Shown here: piece by piece, positions 1 through 10,756 of the stretch | How positions within the stretch are numbered: the stretch's first letter is position 1 | Layout of the letters: each line of letters starts with the position of its first letter | Made by a program: the position numbers and the translations under genes | Source of the DNA: Rutidosis leptorrhynchoides | Taxonomy: Eukaryota; Streptophyta; Magnoliopsida; Asterales; Asteraceae | Assembly (NCBI RefSeq): GCF_046630445.1 | Contig: NC_092340.1 | Span: forward strand, 21,635,001-21,699,000 | Direction of reading: 5' to 3' | Length of the DNA stretch: 64,000 nucleotides | The notes under the pieces: model-generated | Told to the model about the DNA's origin: nothing | The model's input: only the letters and a program-made list of their open reading frames with translations | The model's database searches: none

Positions 1-1110
1 ACACGCGCTTCTTGATTTAGGTCATGAAGTTGTTGTCCAGACCAGCTGTAGGTTGACGAAAAATCTAGAAAAGTCATCACTAAAATCAGCAGGAAATCCA
101 CGGACCTCAGCATTAAACAGGGTCGCCAAGTGGTCAGATTTATCCTAACCATGAGAAGGATTTATCTCGTACAATGGGGGGGCACCATGCAAATTAGCTG
201 GATAAGACTAATGAATCAGATCCCCAGAAAGGATAATCTCCTTAAAGATTAAAAATCAGCTTTTAAGACTGATATTACTCAATCCTAGAGATTGACCTTA
301 AAGATTGAGAATTCAAACTCATGGAATTCAATGATATCTAAACTCGAGCTTGAACGAGAAAATATTTTGATCAAAAATACAAACCGATTTGTTTTCTGAA
401 AACCCTATTTTCAATGCGTTCATTACCATTGAACGTAAAATCCTAGGAATTCACCTAGAATTCATTAGGTCACCTGAACTAAATCGGGTGTCAACCGTAA
501 GAACGGTGGTTGCATAACATGGTCAAAGACAGGACCTTGTGCCAGACCGAAAAATTATAAGGGTGAGCTTTACTATTGCTCCTACCAAGGATAGTAATTG
601 CGTCCGACACGTTATAGACCATAATCAAAAGCATGTCACGGGACATTGCTTTAACAGTTGCTTGTTCAACGCTTTCCTTTACAACCGGACGGTAGTTTGC
701 CGAAAGGTAATATACGGAACAAGTAAACTGGACGTGTTGCTTTCCAAATACAAGGTTAGCAAGTGGGTGACACAAAACCGCAAGTTTTGAGCTAAAATTT
801 TCAAATCTGAAACCCACCAAACCCACAAAAATATTTTGCAAACACCGGTAAAGGGTTATTCCGGAAAACTTATCTAGGGTAAAAACTAGATTTAATTTTC
901 AAAAGATCAAATGTTTTCATAAAGATCCAATTTCCTTAATGGATCTAAATTTTTATAGTCATGTGGGACTGTAAACCATATCGTTACTACCATTGTTTAT
1001 ACCGCCGTATAGAAATCACTGATGTACAAAGTGTGAAGAATAAAAAAGTGATTCTAGTATTTCAAGACAATATTGCTTGAGGACAAGCAACGCTCAAGTG
1101 TGGGAATATT

Positions 1111-3098
1111 TGATAATGCTAAAAACAAACATATATTTCATAGCATTATTCCCCAAGAAAGACAAGATTTTAGTTGGTATTGTTCGATTTACAAGCAATA
1201 TTCGTTTAAATATTAAAAAGTGAAGACAAAAGGCAGATTCGACAAATTGAAGACAAAAAGGTCCAAAGAGCTAAAAAGTACAAGATACAACTAAAAAGGT
1301 TCAAAATATTGATGAGGAACGTCTCAAAATGACAAGAGTACAAGTTACAAGACGCAAAGTACGCGATATAAAATAATACGCGAAGACGTCCGAAAATCCG
1401 GAACCGGGACCTGAGCCAAGAAGAAACGCCCGACGCAACGGACCAAAAATATCTAGTCTACTATGCACAAGAATATAATATAATATATATATAATTATAT
1501 ATAATTATATATTATATATATTATTATTATTATATTACGTCGGCAAGAAGAAAACAAAGCAATTTGGCTGGATCCAGGGTGGCCATGCGACTCGCATGGC
1601 CAGAAGCACAAATCCATGCGAGTCGCATGGAGTGAGATTGCTGGTCAGGTCCTATATAAAGCCAGTTTTCTGCCGAGTTTTAATCATCTTTTTTTCTCTT
1701 CCTCTTCATACGTAAATATATTTATATTTATAATTTATATTTTAATTTTAATTATAATTCTAATAATAAGGGTATGTTAGCGAATGTTGTAAGGGTGTAA
1801 GTCGAAATTCTGTCCGTGTAACGCTACGCTATTTTTAATCATTGTAAGTTATGTTCAACCTTTTTACATTAATGTCTCGTAGCTAAGTTATTATTATGCT
1901 TATTTAAAACGAAGTAATCATGATGTTGGGCTAATTACTAAAATTGGGTAATTGGGCTTTGTACCATAATTGGGGTTTGGACAAAAGAACGACACTTGTG
2001 GAAACTAGACTATGGGCTAATAATGGGCTTTATATTTGTTTAACTAAATGAAAGTTTGTTAATGTTAATATAAAGATTTACAATTGGGCGTCCCTATAAA
2101 TTACCATATACACTCGATCGGACACGATGGGCGGGGTATTTATATGTACGAATAATCGTTCATTTAACCGGACACGGGAATGGATTAATAGCCACTAGAA
2201 TAATTAAAACAGGGGTGAAATTACATTCAAGGGTAATTGGTGTAATTGTTAACAAAGTAGTAAAACCTTGGTTTACACGCAGTCGATAACCTGGTGTATT
2301 CATTAAACAAAGTATTAAAACCTTGTTACAATTCGAATCCCCAATTAGTTGGAATATTTATCTTCGGGTATAATAATAATTTGACAAGGACACTTGCAAT
2401 TTATATTTATGACTGATGGACTGTTATGGACAAAAACCAGACGGACATATTAAATAATCCAGGACAAAGGACAATTAACCCATGGGCATAAAACTAAAAT
2501 CAACGCGTCAAACATCATGATTACGGAAGTTTAAATAAGCATAATTCTTTTATATCATATTTAATTTCCTTTATTTTATATTTAATTGCACTTCTAATTA
2601 TCGCACTTTTATTTATTTTATTTTATCGCACTTTTAATTATCGTACTTTTTAATTATCGCAAGTTTATTTTATCGCATTTTTATTATTCGCAATTTCATT
2701 ATCGTTATTTACTTTACGCTTTAATTTAAGTCTTGTATTTATTTTATATTTTACATTAGGTTTTAACTGCGACTAAAGTCTTAAAATCGACAAACCGGTC
2801 ATTAAACGGTAAAAACCCCCCTTTATAATAATAATATTACTTATATATATATTTGTATTTTTATAAAAGTAAACTAATATAGCGTTGAGCTTTGTTTAAA
2901 GATTTCCCTGTGGAACGAACCGGACTTACTAAAAACTACACTACTGTACGATTAGGTACACTGCCTATAAGTGTTGTAGCAAGGTTTAAGTATATCCATT
3001 CTATAAATAAATAAATATCTTGTGTAAAATTGTATCGTATTTAATAGTATTTTCCTAGTAAAATAATAACTATTTTATATACACCTCGCTTCGCATCA
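1111..3098 (+). repeat. 3' LTR of Tat-L
   Basis: The LTR starts TGATAATGCT just after the purine tract and ends CATCA at 3098. It is homologous over its length to the LTR at 17684-19631 on the other strand. Shared blocks include the CTTGTGTAAAATT segment near the 3' end and the start TGATA(A/G)TGCT. It holds a TATA box at 1653-1661 preceded by two palindromes, and an AT-rich tract at about 1470-1530. Confidence 0.85.
1581..1661 (+). promoter_or_regulatory. LTR promoter: two palindromes plus TATA box
   Basis: A perfect palindrome with arms GGCCATGCGA/TCGCATGGCC around a central C occupies 1581-1601. A second with arms CCATGCGA/TCGCATGG around a central G occupies 1614-1630. A TATA box (TATATAAAG) follows at 1653-1661. 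The spacing suggests the palindromes are upstream promoter elements or hairpins near the transcription start. The function is inferred from position only. Confidence 0.6.
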
Positions 3099-4176
3099 TT
3101 GGTGTATGGATTAGATATAAAGGATATGTAATTTTGTTTTCATGTAAATAAGTCATGAATGATTACTCATATTTTTGTAATTTTATGAGATATTTCATGC
3201 TAGTTACCAAATGATGGTTCCCACATGTGTTAGGTGACTCACATGAGCTGCTAAGAGATGATCATTGGAGTGTATATACCAATAGTACATACATCTAAAA
3301 GCTGTGTATTGTACGAGTACGAATACGGGTGCATACGAGTAGAATTGTTGATGAAACTGAACGAGGATGTAATTGTAAGCATTTTTGTTAAGTAGAAGTA
3401 TTTTGATAAGTGTCTTGAAGTCTTTCAAAAGTTTATGAATACATATTAAAACACTACATGTATATACATTTTAACTGAGTCGTTAAGTCATCGTTAGTCG
3501 TTACATGTAAATGTTGTTTTGAAACCTTTAGGTTAACGATCTTGTTGAATGTTGTTAACCCATTGTTTATTATAACAAATGAGATGTTAAATTGTTATAT
3601 TATCATTATATTATGATATATAATATATCTTAGTATGATATATATACAGTTAAATGTCGTTACAACGATAATCGTTACATATATGTCTCGTTTCGAAATC
3701 ATTAAGTTAGTAGTCTTATTTTTACATATGTATTTCTGTTAATACACTTAATAATATATTTACTTATCATTTAACATAATTAACCAAGTGTATCAATATC
3801 TTAATATGATTCATATGTACCTAGTAAGACATTGTTATAACGATAATCGTTATATATATCGTTTTCGAGTTTCTTAAATTAATAGTCTCATTTTTATGTA
3901 TATAACTCATTGTTAAAATACCTAATGAGATACATACTTATAATAAAATCATGTTAACTATATATATAACCATATATATGTCATCGTATAGTTTTTACAA
4001 GTTTTAACGTTTGTGAATCACCGGTCAACTTGGGTGGTCAATTGTCTATATGAAACCTATTTCAATTAATCAAGTCTTAACAAGTTTGATTGCTTAACAT
4101 GTTGGAAACACTTAATCATGTAAATAACAATTTCATTTAATATATATATAAACATGGAAAAGTTCGGGTCACTACA
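3099..4176 (-). repeat. 3' LTR of Tekay-1, truncated
   Basis: On the minus strand this LTR starts TGTAGTGACCCGAAC at 4176, directly after the tract TTAACGGGTAGGTAC. It matches 13100-14181 almost base for base, then stops where Tat-L begins. Only the first 1,078 bp of an LTR of about 3.4 kb remain in the window. Confidence 0.9.
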
Positions 4177-4191
4177 GTACCTACCCGTTAA
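4177..4191 (-). other. Polypurine-tract region of Tekay-1
   Basis: Minus-strand TTAACGGGTAGGTAC abuts the LTR start TGTAGTG, the position of the plus-strand primer. Tekay-2 has the same bases at the same place (45236-45250). The tract is less purine-pure than a textbook PPT, so the call rests on position. Confidence 0.65.
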
Positions 4192-4211
4192 ATAAATTTC
4201 GTCCTGAAATT

Positions 4212-7200
4212 TTAAGCAGTTGGAGGTGTTGACGTATCTTCTGGAAATAAATGCGGGTATTTCTTCTTCATCTGATCTTCACGCTCCCAGGTGAACACGG
4301 GTCCTCTACGAGCATTCTATCGAACCTTAACAATCGGTATCTTATTTTGTTTAAGTCTCTTAACCTCACGATCCATTATTTCGACGGGTTCTTCAATGAA
4401 TTGAAGTTTTTCATTGATTTGGATTTCGTCCAACGGAATAGTGAGATCTTCTTTAGCAAAACATTTCTTTAAATTTGAGACGTGGAACGTGTTATGTACA
4501 GCCGCGAGTTGTTGAGGTAGCTCCAGTTGGTAAGCTACTGGTCCGACACGATCTATAATCTTGAATGGTCCAATGTACCTTGGATTTAGTTTCCCACGTT
4601 TACCAAATCGAACAACGCCTTTCCAAGGTGAAACCTTAAGCATGACCATTTCTCCAATTTCAAACTCTATATCTTTTCTTTTACTGTCCGCGTAGCTCTT
4701 TTGTCGACTCTGGGCGGTTTTCAATCTTTGTTGAATTTGGATGATTTTCTCGGTAGTTTCTTGTATTATCTCCGGACCCGTAATCTGTCTATCCCCCACT
4801 TCACTCCAACAAATCAGAGACCTGCACTTTCTACCATAAAGTGCTTCAAACGGCGCCATCTCAATGCTTGAATGGTAGCTGTTGTTGTAGGAAAATTCTG
4901 CTAACGGTAGATGTCGATCCCAACTGTTTCCGAAATCAATAACACAAGCTCGTAGCATGTCTTCAAGCGTTTGTATCGTCCTTTTGCTCTGCCCATTAGT
5001 TTGTGGATGATAGGCAGTACTCATGTCTAGACGAGTTCCCAATGCTTGCTGTAATGTCTGCCAGAATCTTGAAATAAATCTGCCATCCCTATCAGAGATA
5101 ATAGAGATTGGTATTCCATGTCTGGAGACGACTTCCTTCAAATACAGTCGTGCTAACTTCTCCATCTTGTCATCTTCTCTTATTGGCAGGAAGTGTGCTG
5201 ACTTGGTGAGACGATCAACTATTATCCAAATAGTATCATAACCACTTGCAGTCCTTGGCAATTTAGTAATGAAATCCATGGTAATGTTTTCCCATTTCCA
5301 TTCCGGGATTTCAGGTTGTTGTAGTAGACCTGATGGTTTCTGATGTTCAGCTTTGACCTTAGAACACGTCAAACATTCTCCTACATATTTAGCAATATCG
5401 GCTTTCATACCTGGCCACCAAAAATGTTTCTTAAAATCCTTGTACATCTTCCCCGTTCCAGGATGTATTGAGTATATGGTTTTATGAACTTCTCTAAGTA
5501 CCATTTCTCTCATATCTCCAAATTTTGGTACCCAAATTCTTTCAGCCCTATACCGGGTTCCATCTTCCCGAATATTAAGATGCTTCTCCGATCCTTTGGG
5601 TATTTCATCCTTTAAATTTCCCTCTTTTAAAACTCCTTGTTGCGCCTCCTTTATTTGAGTAGTAAGGTTAGTGTGAATCATTATATTCATAGATTTTACT
5701 CGAATGGGTTCTCTGTCCTTTCTGCTCAAGGCGTCGGCTACCACATTTGCCTTCCCCGGGTGGTAACGAATCTCAAAGTCGTAATCATTCAACAATTCAA
5801 TCCACCTACGCTGCCTCATATTCAGTTGTTTCTGATTAAATATGTGTTGAAGACTTTTGTGGTCGGTATATATAATACTTTTGACCCCATATAAGTAGTG
5901 CCTCCAAGTCTTTAATGCAAAAACAACTGCGCCTAATTCCAAATCATGCGTCGTATAATTTTGCTCGTGAATCTTCAATTGTCTAGACGCATAAGCAATC
6001 ACCTTCGTCCGTTGCATTAATACACAACCGAGACCTTGCTTTGATGCGTCACAATAAATCACAAAATCATCATTCCCTTCAGGTAATGACAATATAGGTA
6101 CCGTAGTTAGCTTTTTCTTCAATAATTGAAACGCCTTCTCTTGTTCATCCTTCCATTCAAATTTCTTCCCTTTATGCGTTAATGCAGTCAAGGGTTTTGC
6201 TATTTTGGAGAAATCTTGCATGAATCTTCTGTAGTAACCAGCCAATCCTAAAAATTGACGTATATGCTTCGGAGTTTTTGGAGTTTCCCACTTTTCAACG
6301 GTTTCGATCTTTGCCGGGTCCACCTGGATACCTTCTTTGTTCACTATGTGACCGAGGAATTGAACTTCTTCCAACCAAAATGCACACTTTGAAAACTTAG
6401 CGTACAGTTTTTCTTTCCTCAATACTTCTAGCACTTTTCTCAAATGTTCTTCGTGCTCTTGATCATTCTTTGAGTAAATAAGTATGTCATCGATGAAAAC
6501 AATGACAAACTTGTCAAGATATGGCCCACACACTCGGTTCATAAGGTCCATGAACACAGCTGGTGCGTTAGTCAATCCAAACGGCATAACCATAAACTCG
6601 TAATGACCATAACGCGTCCTAAAAGCAGTTTTTGGAATATCATCCTCCTTTACTCGCATTTGATGATATCCAGAACGTAAATCGATCTTCGAATAAACCG
6701 ACGAGCCTTGTAGTTGATCAAATAAGTCGTCAATTCTCGGTAGTGGATAACGGTTTTTGATGGTAAGTTTGTTCAACTCTCTGTAGTCAATACACAACCT
6801 AAATGTACCATCCTTCTTCTTGACAAACAAAATAGGAGCTCCCCATGGTGATGTGCTTGGTCGAATGAAACCACGTTCTAATAGTTCTTGCAGTTGGCTT
6901 TGCAGTTCTTTCATCTTGCTGGGTGCGAGTCTATAAGGAGCACGAGCTATTGGTGCAGCTCCTGGTACAAGATCTATTTGAAATTCAACAGATCGATGTG
7001 GAGGTAGTCCCGGTAATTCTTTCGGAAATACATCGGGAAATTCTTTTGCGACGGGAACATCATTGATGCTCTTTTCTTCAGTTTGTACTTTCTCGACGTG
7101 TGCTAGAACAGCATAGCAACCTTTTCTTATTAGTTTTTGTGCCTTCAAATTACTAATAAGATGTAGCTTCATGTTGCCCTTTTCTCCGTACACCATTAAG

Positions 7201-8786
7201 GGTTCTCCTTCTTCTCGTACAATGCGAATTGCATTTTTATAACATACAATCTCTGCTTTCACCTTCTTCAGCCAGTCCATGCCAACTATTACATCAAAAC
7301 TCCCTAACTCTACTGGTATCAAATCAATCTTAAATATTTCGCTACCCAGTTTAATTTCTCGATTCCGGCATATATTATCTGCTGAAATTAATTTACCGTT
7401 TGCTAATTCGAATAAAAATTTACTATCCAACAGCGTCAATGGACAACTTAATTTAGCACAAAAATCTCTACTCATATAGCTTCTATCCGAACTCGAATCA
7501 AATAAAACGTAAGCAGATTTATTGTCAATAAGAAACGTACCCGTAACAAGCTCCGGGTCTTCCTGTGCCTCTGCCGCATTAATATCGAAAACTCTTCCGC
7601 GGCCTTGTCCATTCGTGTTCTCCTGGTTCGGGCAATTTCTAATAATGTGGCCTGATTTTCCACATTTATAACAAACTACATTGGCATAACTTGCTCCGAC
7701 ACTACTTGCTCCGCCATTACTCATTCCGACACCATTTATTCCTTTCGTTCTGTTAACCCCTGGTCCGTAGACCTCACACTTCGCCGCACTATGACCATTT
7801 ATTTTACACTTGTTGCAAAATTTGGTGCAGAACCCCGAGTGATACTTTTCACACCTTTGGCATAGCTGCTTCTGATTGTTGTTGTTGTTGCGGTTGTTAT
7901 TGTTGTTGGGATGATTGTTGTAGTTGTTGTTGTTGTTGTTGTTGTTGTTGTTGGGCCGTTTGTTGTAGTTGCGATTGATGTTGCGATTGTTGGGATAATT
8001 GATTCGATTATTATTGTAATTGCTGTTGTTGTTGTATTGGTGATTCTTATCACCGTTTTCCTCCCACTTTCTTTTGACTTGCTTCACATTGGCCTCTTCA
8101 GCCGTCTGTTCTTTAATTCTTTCCTCAATCTGGTTCACTAGTTTGTGAGCCATTCTACATGCCTGTTGTATGGAGGCGGGCTCGTGTGAACTTATATCTT
8201 CTTGGATTCTTTCTGGTAATCCTTTCACAAACGCGTCGATCTTCTCTTCCTCATCTTTGAACGCTCCCGGACACAATAAGCACAATTCTGTGAATCGTCT
8301 TTCGTATGTGGTAATATCAAATCCTTGGGTTCGTAACCCTCTAAGTTCTGTCTTGAGCTTATTGACCTCGGTTCTGGGATGGTACTTTTCGTTCATCAAG
8401 TGTTTGAATGCTGACCACGGTAGTGCGTACGCATCATCTTGTCCCACTTGCTCTAGATAGGTATTCCACCATGTTAACGCAGAACCTGTGAAGGTATGTG
8501 TAGCGTACTTCACTTTGTCCCCTTCAGTACACTTACTTATGGCAAACACCGATTCGACCTTCTCGATCCACCGTTTCAATCCGATCGGTCCTTCGGTTCC
8601 ATCAAATTCCAAAGGTTTGCAGGCAGTGAATTCTTTGTAGGTGCATCCTACACGATTTCATGTACTGCTAGATCCAAGGTTATTGTTGGTATGTAGCGTA
8701 GCCTGTACTGCGGCTATGTTTGAAGCTAGAAAAGTACGGAATTCCTCTTCATTCATATTCACGGTGTGTCGAGTAGTCGGTGCCAT
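4212..8786 (-). pseudogene. Tekay-1 gag-pol polyprotein, two premature stops
   Basis: This is a single-frame Gag-Pol of 1,524 codons. The start is ATG at 8786 (MAPTTRHT), matching Tekay-2. An in-frame TGA follows about 43 codons in, where Tekay-2 has AGA. A TAG at 4317-4319 replaces the Trp codon of the chromodomain-like tail, and the natural TAA is at 4212-4214. Between the stops 1,431 codons are open. Domains in order are Gag capsid-like (about 8560-8100), an Asn-rich linker, zinc knuckles including [14 protein letters not shown], aspartic protease, RT with FIDDIL (near 6490), RNase H (YCDAS), integrase zinc-binding HHCC, the DDE core, and the chromodomain-like tail. Two catalytic sites are damaged: protease DSG reads DSS (7491-7499), and the integrase Glu expected in GQSER is Lys (4983-4985). 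The element is therefore unlikely to be autonomous. Confidence 0.9.
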
Positions 8787-8923
8787 TTCCTTCAAAATAG
8801 TCAAATGGAACAAGTTAATCATACAGAATATTAAGAGAAGTTAATAGTATTTCGTAGCATAATATGAACTCATTTATAAAAGCTTTTTCTTCATATTAGC
8901 GTTTTATAAGTTTAAATTCGGGT

Positions 8924-8939
8924 AGTACCTACCCGTTAA
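8924..8939 (-). other. Internal copy of the PPT/LTR junction (central-PPT-like)
   Basis: Minus-strand TTAACGGGTAGGTACT is identical over 16 nt to the 3' PPT/LTR junction at 4176-4191. It lies in the 340-bp gap between the F-box ORF and gag. The following bases complete a short hairpin, CGGGTAG-GTA-CTACCCG. Tekay-2 keeps the same copy at 40532-40547. A role as a second plus-strand primer is inferred. The rest of the gap (8787-9127) shows no gene. Confidence 0.6.
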
Positions 8940-9127
8940 GTTCATACTTAGTAGCTAATATACAATTCAACTACTACAATTCTATATGAAAAACTGATTA
9001 TAATAATATTTCGCGTTCAAACTTTTATACAATATTTTACAAACTTACAATACCGCTTATTTTACATAAAGCATGAAATATAGCACACAATAACTTTGAT
9101 ACAAGATAGTTGTGAAGATAATTCTAG

Positions 9128-9811
9128 CTAGTACACAAGTCGTTCAGCAAAGGCAATAAAGACACGTAATTCATACGTCCAGAAACAAATCATGCATTCT
9201 GGTTTTACTAGGACTACTTCCCATCCTTGGTCTTGTGGAACATAACCGTTATGGCCGTTGATAAGACAGCGTGTTGTAACGTCGTCAAAGGGACGAGGGT
9301 TACGTAATGACCAACAGTCTCGTAATAACCTAAAAACCTCATTTCTTACCCCAATTACCGACTCCGTCACTTGTGGGAACGTTTTGTTTAATAGTTGTAG
9401 CCCGATGTTCTTTTTCTCACTTTGGTGAGAAGCGAACATTACTAACCCGTAAGCATAGCATGCTTCTTTATGTTGCATGTTAGCCGCTTTTTCTAAATCA
9501 TGAAGTCCTATATTCGGATATATTGAGTCAAAATAATTTCTTAACCCGTTGCGTAAAATAGCATTTGGGTTCCCCGCAATATATGCGTCAAAGTAAACAC
9601 ATCGTAACTTATGGGTTTCCCAATGTGATATCCCCCATCTTTCAAACGAAAGTCTCTTATAAACCAAGACATTCTTGGAAAGTTCTTCGAATGTCTTACA
9701 AACTGATTTCACCGTAAATAGTTGTGCCGAAGAATTCTGACCGACTCTAGACAAGATTTCATCAATCATGTCTCCGGGTAGGTCTCTTAAAATATTGGGT
9801 TGTCTATCCAT
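9128..9811 (-). CDS. Retrotransposon-borne F-box protein (Tekay-1)
   Basis: This is an intact 227-aa frame. Residues 9-48 fit an F-box (LPGDMIDEILSRV, then VCKTF), the module that binds SKP1 in SCF ubiquitin ligases. Residues about 81-95 (NPNAILRNGLRNYF) and 101-142 (AANMQHKEACYAYG, then GLQLL) resemble the Sel1-like helical segment of plant At2g35280-type F-box proteins. The C terminus has a conserved Cys pattern (C182, H187, C206, C209; ECMICFWTYE), also like that family. The ORF lies inside Tekay-1, in sense orientation between the acidic ORF and gag, with no introns, so it is probably a captured host cDNA. A splice-acceptor-like CTATTTTACAG ends at 9826, 15 bases upstream of the ATG. Start choice: the MDRQP start is shared with Tekay-2. 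The substrate is unknown. Confidence 0.8.
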   Translation of the reverse strand: MDRQPNILRDLPGDMIDEILSRVGQNSSAQLFTVKSVCKTFEELSKNVLVYKRLSFERWGISHWETHKLRCVYFDAYIAGNPNAILRNGLRNYFDSIYPNIGLHDLEKAANMQHKEACYAYGLVMFASHQSEKKNIGLQLLNKTFPQVTESVIGVRNEVFRLLRDCWSLRNPRPFDDVTTRCLINGHNGYVPQDQGWEVVLVKPECMICFWTYELRVFIAFAERLVY

Positions 9812-9948
9812 TTTGTGTTTTTATACTGTAAAATAGACAAGAGTTAGATTCATAAAAAAAATACTTATTAATACAAGCAATTTTTACATATATCATAAAG
9901 CATAAGCACACTATATTACATATATTACACCACACGAATACAACTATC

Positions 9949-10548
9949 TTATTCCGATTCGCTCGTTTCTTCTTCTTCAGTTTTGGTTCGTTTTGCCAAG
10001 TTTCTAGGGATATATGATGTTCCCCTGATACGAGCTGTCGTTTTCCACAACGGTTTAGAAAAACCTGGTGGTTTAGAGGTTCCCGGGTCATTGTTACAAC
10101 TTAAGGGCTTCGGGGGTTGACGATACATATAAAGTTCATCGGGGTTGGAATTAGATTTCTCTATTTTTATGCCCTTTCCTTTATTATTTTCTTTTGCCTT
10201 TTTAAATTCAGTTGGGGTAATTTCTATAACATCATCGGAATTTTCGTCGAAATCCGATTCATCGGAGAATTGGTAATCCTCCCAATATTTTGCTTCCTTG
10301 GCGGAAACACCATTGACCATAATTAACCTTGGTCGGTTGGTTGAGGATTTTCTTTTACTTAACCGTTTTATTATTTCCCCCACCGGTTCTATTTCCTCCT
10401 CCGGTTCCTCCTCTTCCGGTTCTGATTCTTCTTCCGGTTCTGATTCTTCTTCCGGTTCTTCTTCGGGAACTTGTGAATCAGTCCAATATATATTTGACTC
10501 TTCGTTATTATTAGGTGAGTCAATGGGATTTGTGCTAGAGGTAGACAT
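9949..10548 (-). CDS. Acidic Glu-rich accessory protein of Tekay-1
   Basis: This is an intact 199-aa frame, the first ORF after the primer-binding site. It has a Ser/Asn-rich start, then a Glu/Pro/Ser-rich run at about residues 28-56, a short basic patch (KRLSKRK), a conserved block NGVSAKEAKYWED at about 78-91, a second acidic stretch, and a Lys-rich linker. The C terminus is rich in Thr, Ser and Glu (TSESE). There is no signal peptide or membrane segment. I do not recognise the family. Tekay-2 carries a homologue at the same place, with variation in the Glu-rich repeat length. The composition suggests an intrinsically disordered, possibly nuclear or nucleic-acid-competing protein, which is inference. 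It is not Gag, which lies farther downstream. Confidence 0.65.
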   Translation of the reverse strand: MSTSSTNPIDSPNNNEESNIYWTDSQVPEEEPEEESEPEEESEPEEEEPEEEIEPVGEIIKRLSKRKSSTNRPRLIMVNGVSAKEAKYWEDYQFSDESDFDENSDDVIEITPTEFKKAKENNKGKGIKIEKSNSNPDELYMYRQPPKPLSCNNDPGTSKPPGFSKPLWKTTARIRGTSYIPRNLAKRTKTEEEETSESE

Positions 10549-10742
10549 CTATCACACAATATCAAACATGTTAAGAGATTAATATATCACATAATATATA
10601 CATGTTAATAATATATAGTTTCCAACAAAAATGTTAAACAATCATTTTTAAAGAAAACACGGTCGAAGTCCAGACTCACTAATGCATCCTAACAAACTCG
10701 ATAAGACACACTAATGCAAATTTCTGGTTCTCTAAGACCAAC

Positions 10743-10754
10743 GCTCGGATACCA
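10743..10754 (-). other. Primer-binding site of Tekay-1
   Basis: Minus-strand TGGTATCCGAGC lies 3 bases after the 5' LTR end (CATTTCA). It differs by one base from the usual initiator tRNA-Met site TGGTATCAGAGC. About 190 bp of leader with no gene separate it from the acidic ORF. Confidence 0.75.
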
Positions 10755-10756
10755 AC

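Larger units (their letters stand above)
1..3098 (+). mobile_element. Tat-L: 3' part of a Tat/Athila-like gypsy element
   Basis: This is the 3' part of a plus-strand LTR element whose left part lies outside the window. Bases 1-520 are a non-coding block that recurs in reverse complement at about 14187-14700 in Tat-R. Bases 521-1110 are non-coding 3' sequence ending in a purine-rich tract (AAGTGTGGGAATATT) directly before the LTR. The 3' LTR ends at 3098 with CATCA. The next bases, TTGGTGTATGG, are the middle of a Tekay-like LTR, so this element inserted into Tekay-1's 3' LTR; TTGGT at 3099-3103 is the probable right TSD copy. No gag or pol frame is visible here. The Tat/Athila assignment rests on LTR similarity to Tat-R, which has the typical TGGCGCCG primer-binding site. 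Confidence 0.8.

Noticed and set aside
491..841. 116-codon minus-strand frame in Tat-L
   Set aside because: It is antisense to the element's 3' non-coding block, has no domain, and the shorter plus-strand frame over it is equally unsupported.
3204..3428. Recurring 74-75-codon frame in Tekay LTRs (also 32677-32904)
   Set aside because: It is similar because the LTRs are similar. The copies at about 13200-13420 and 57700-57900 contain stops, so coding constraint is not shown.
7911..8141. Val-rich plus-strand frame opposite gag
   Set aside because: It is the antisense shadow of the Asn-repeat linker of Gag.
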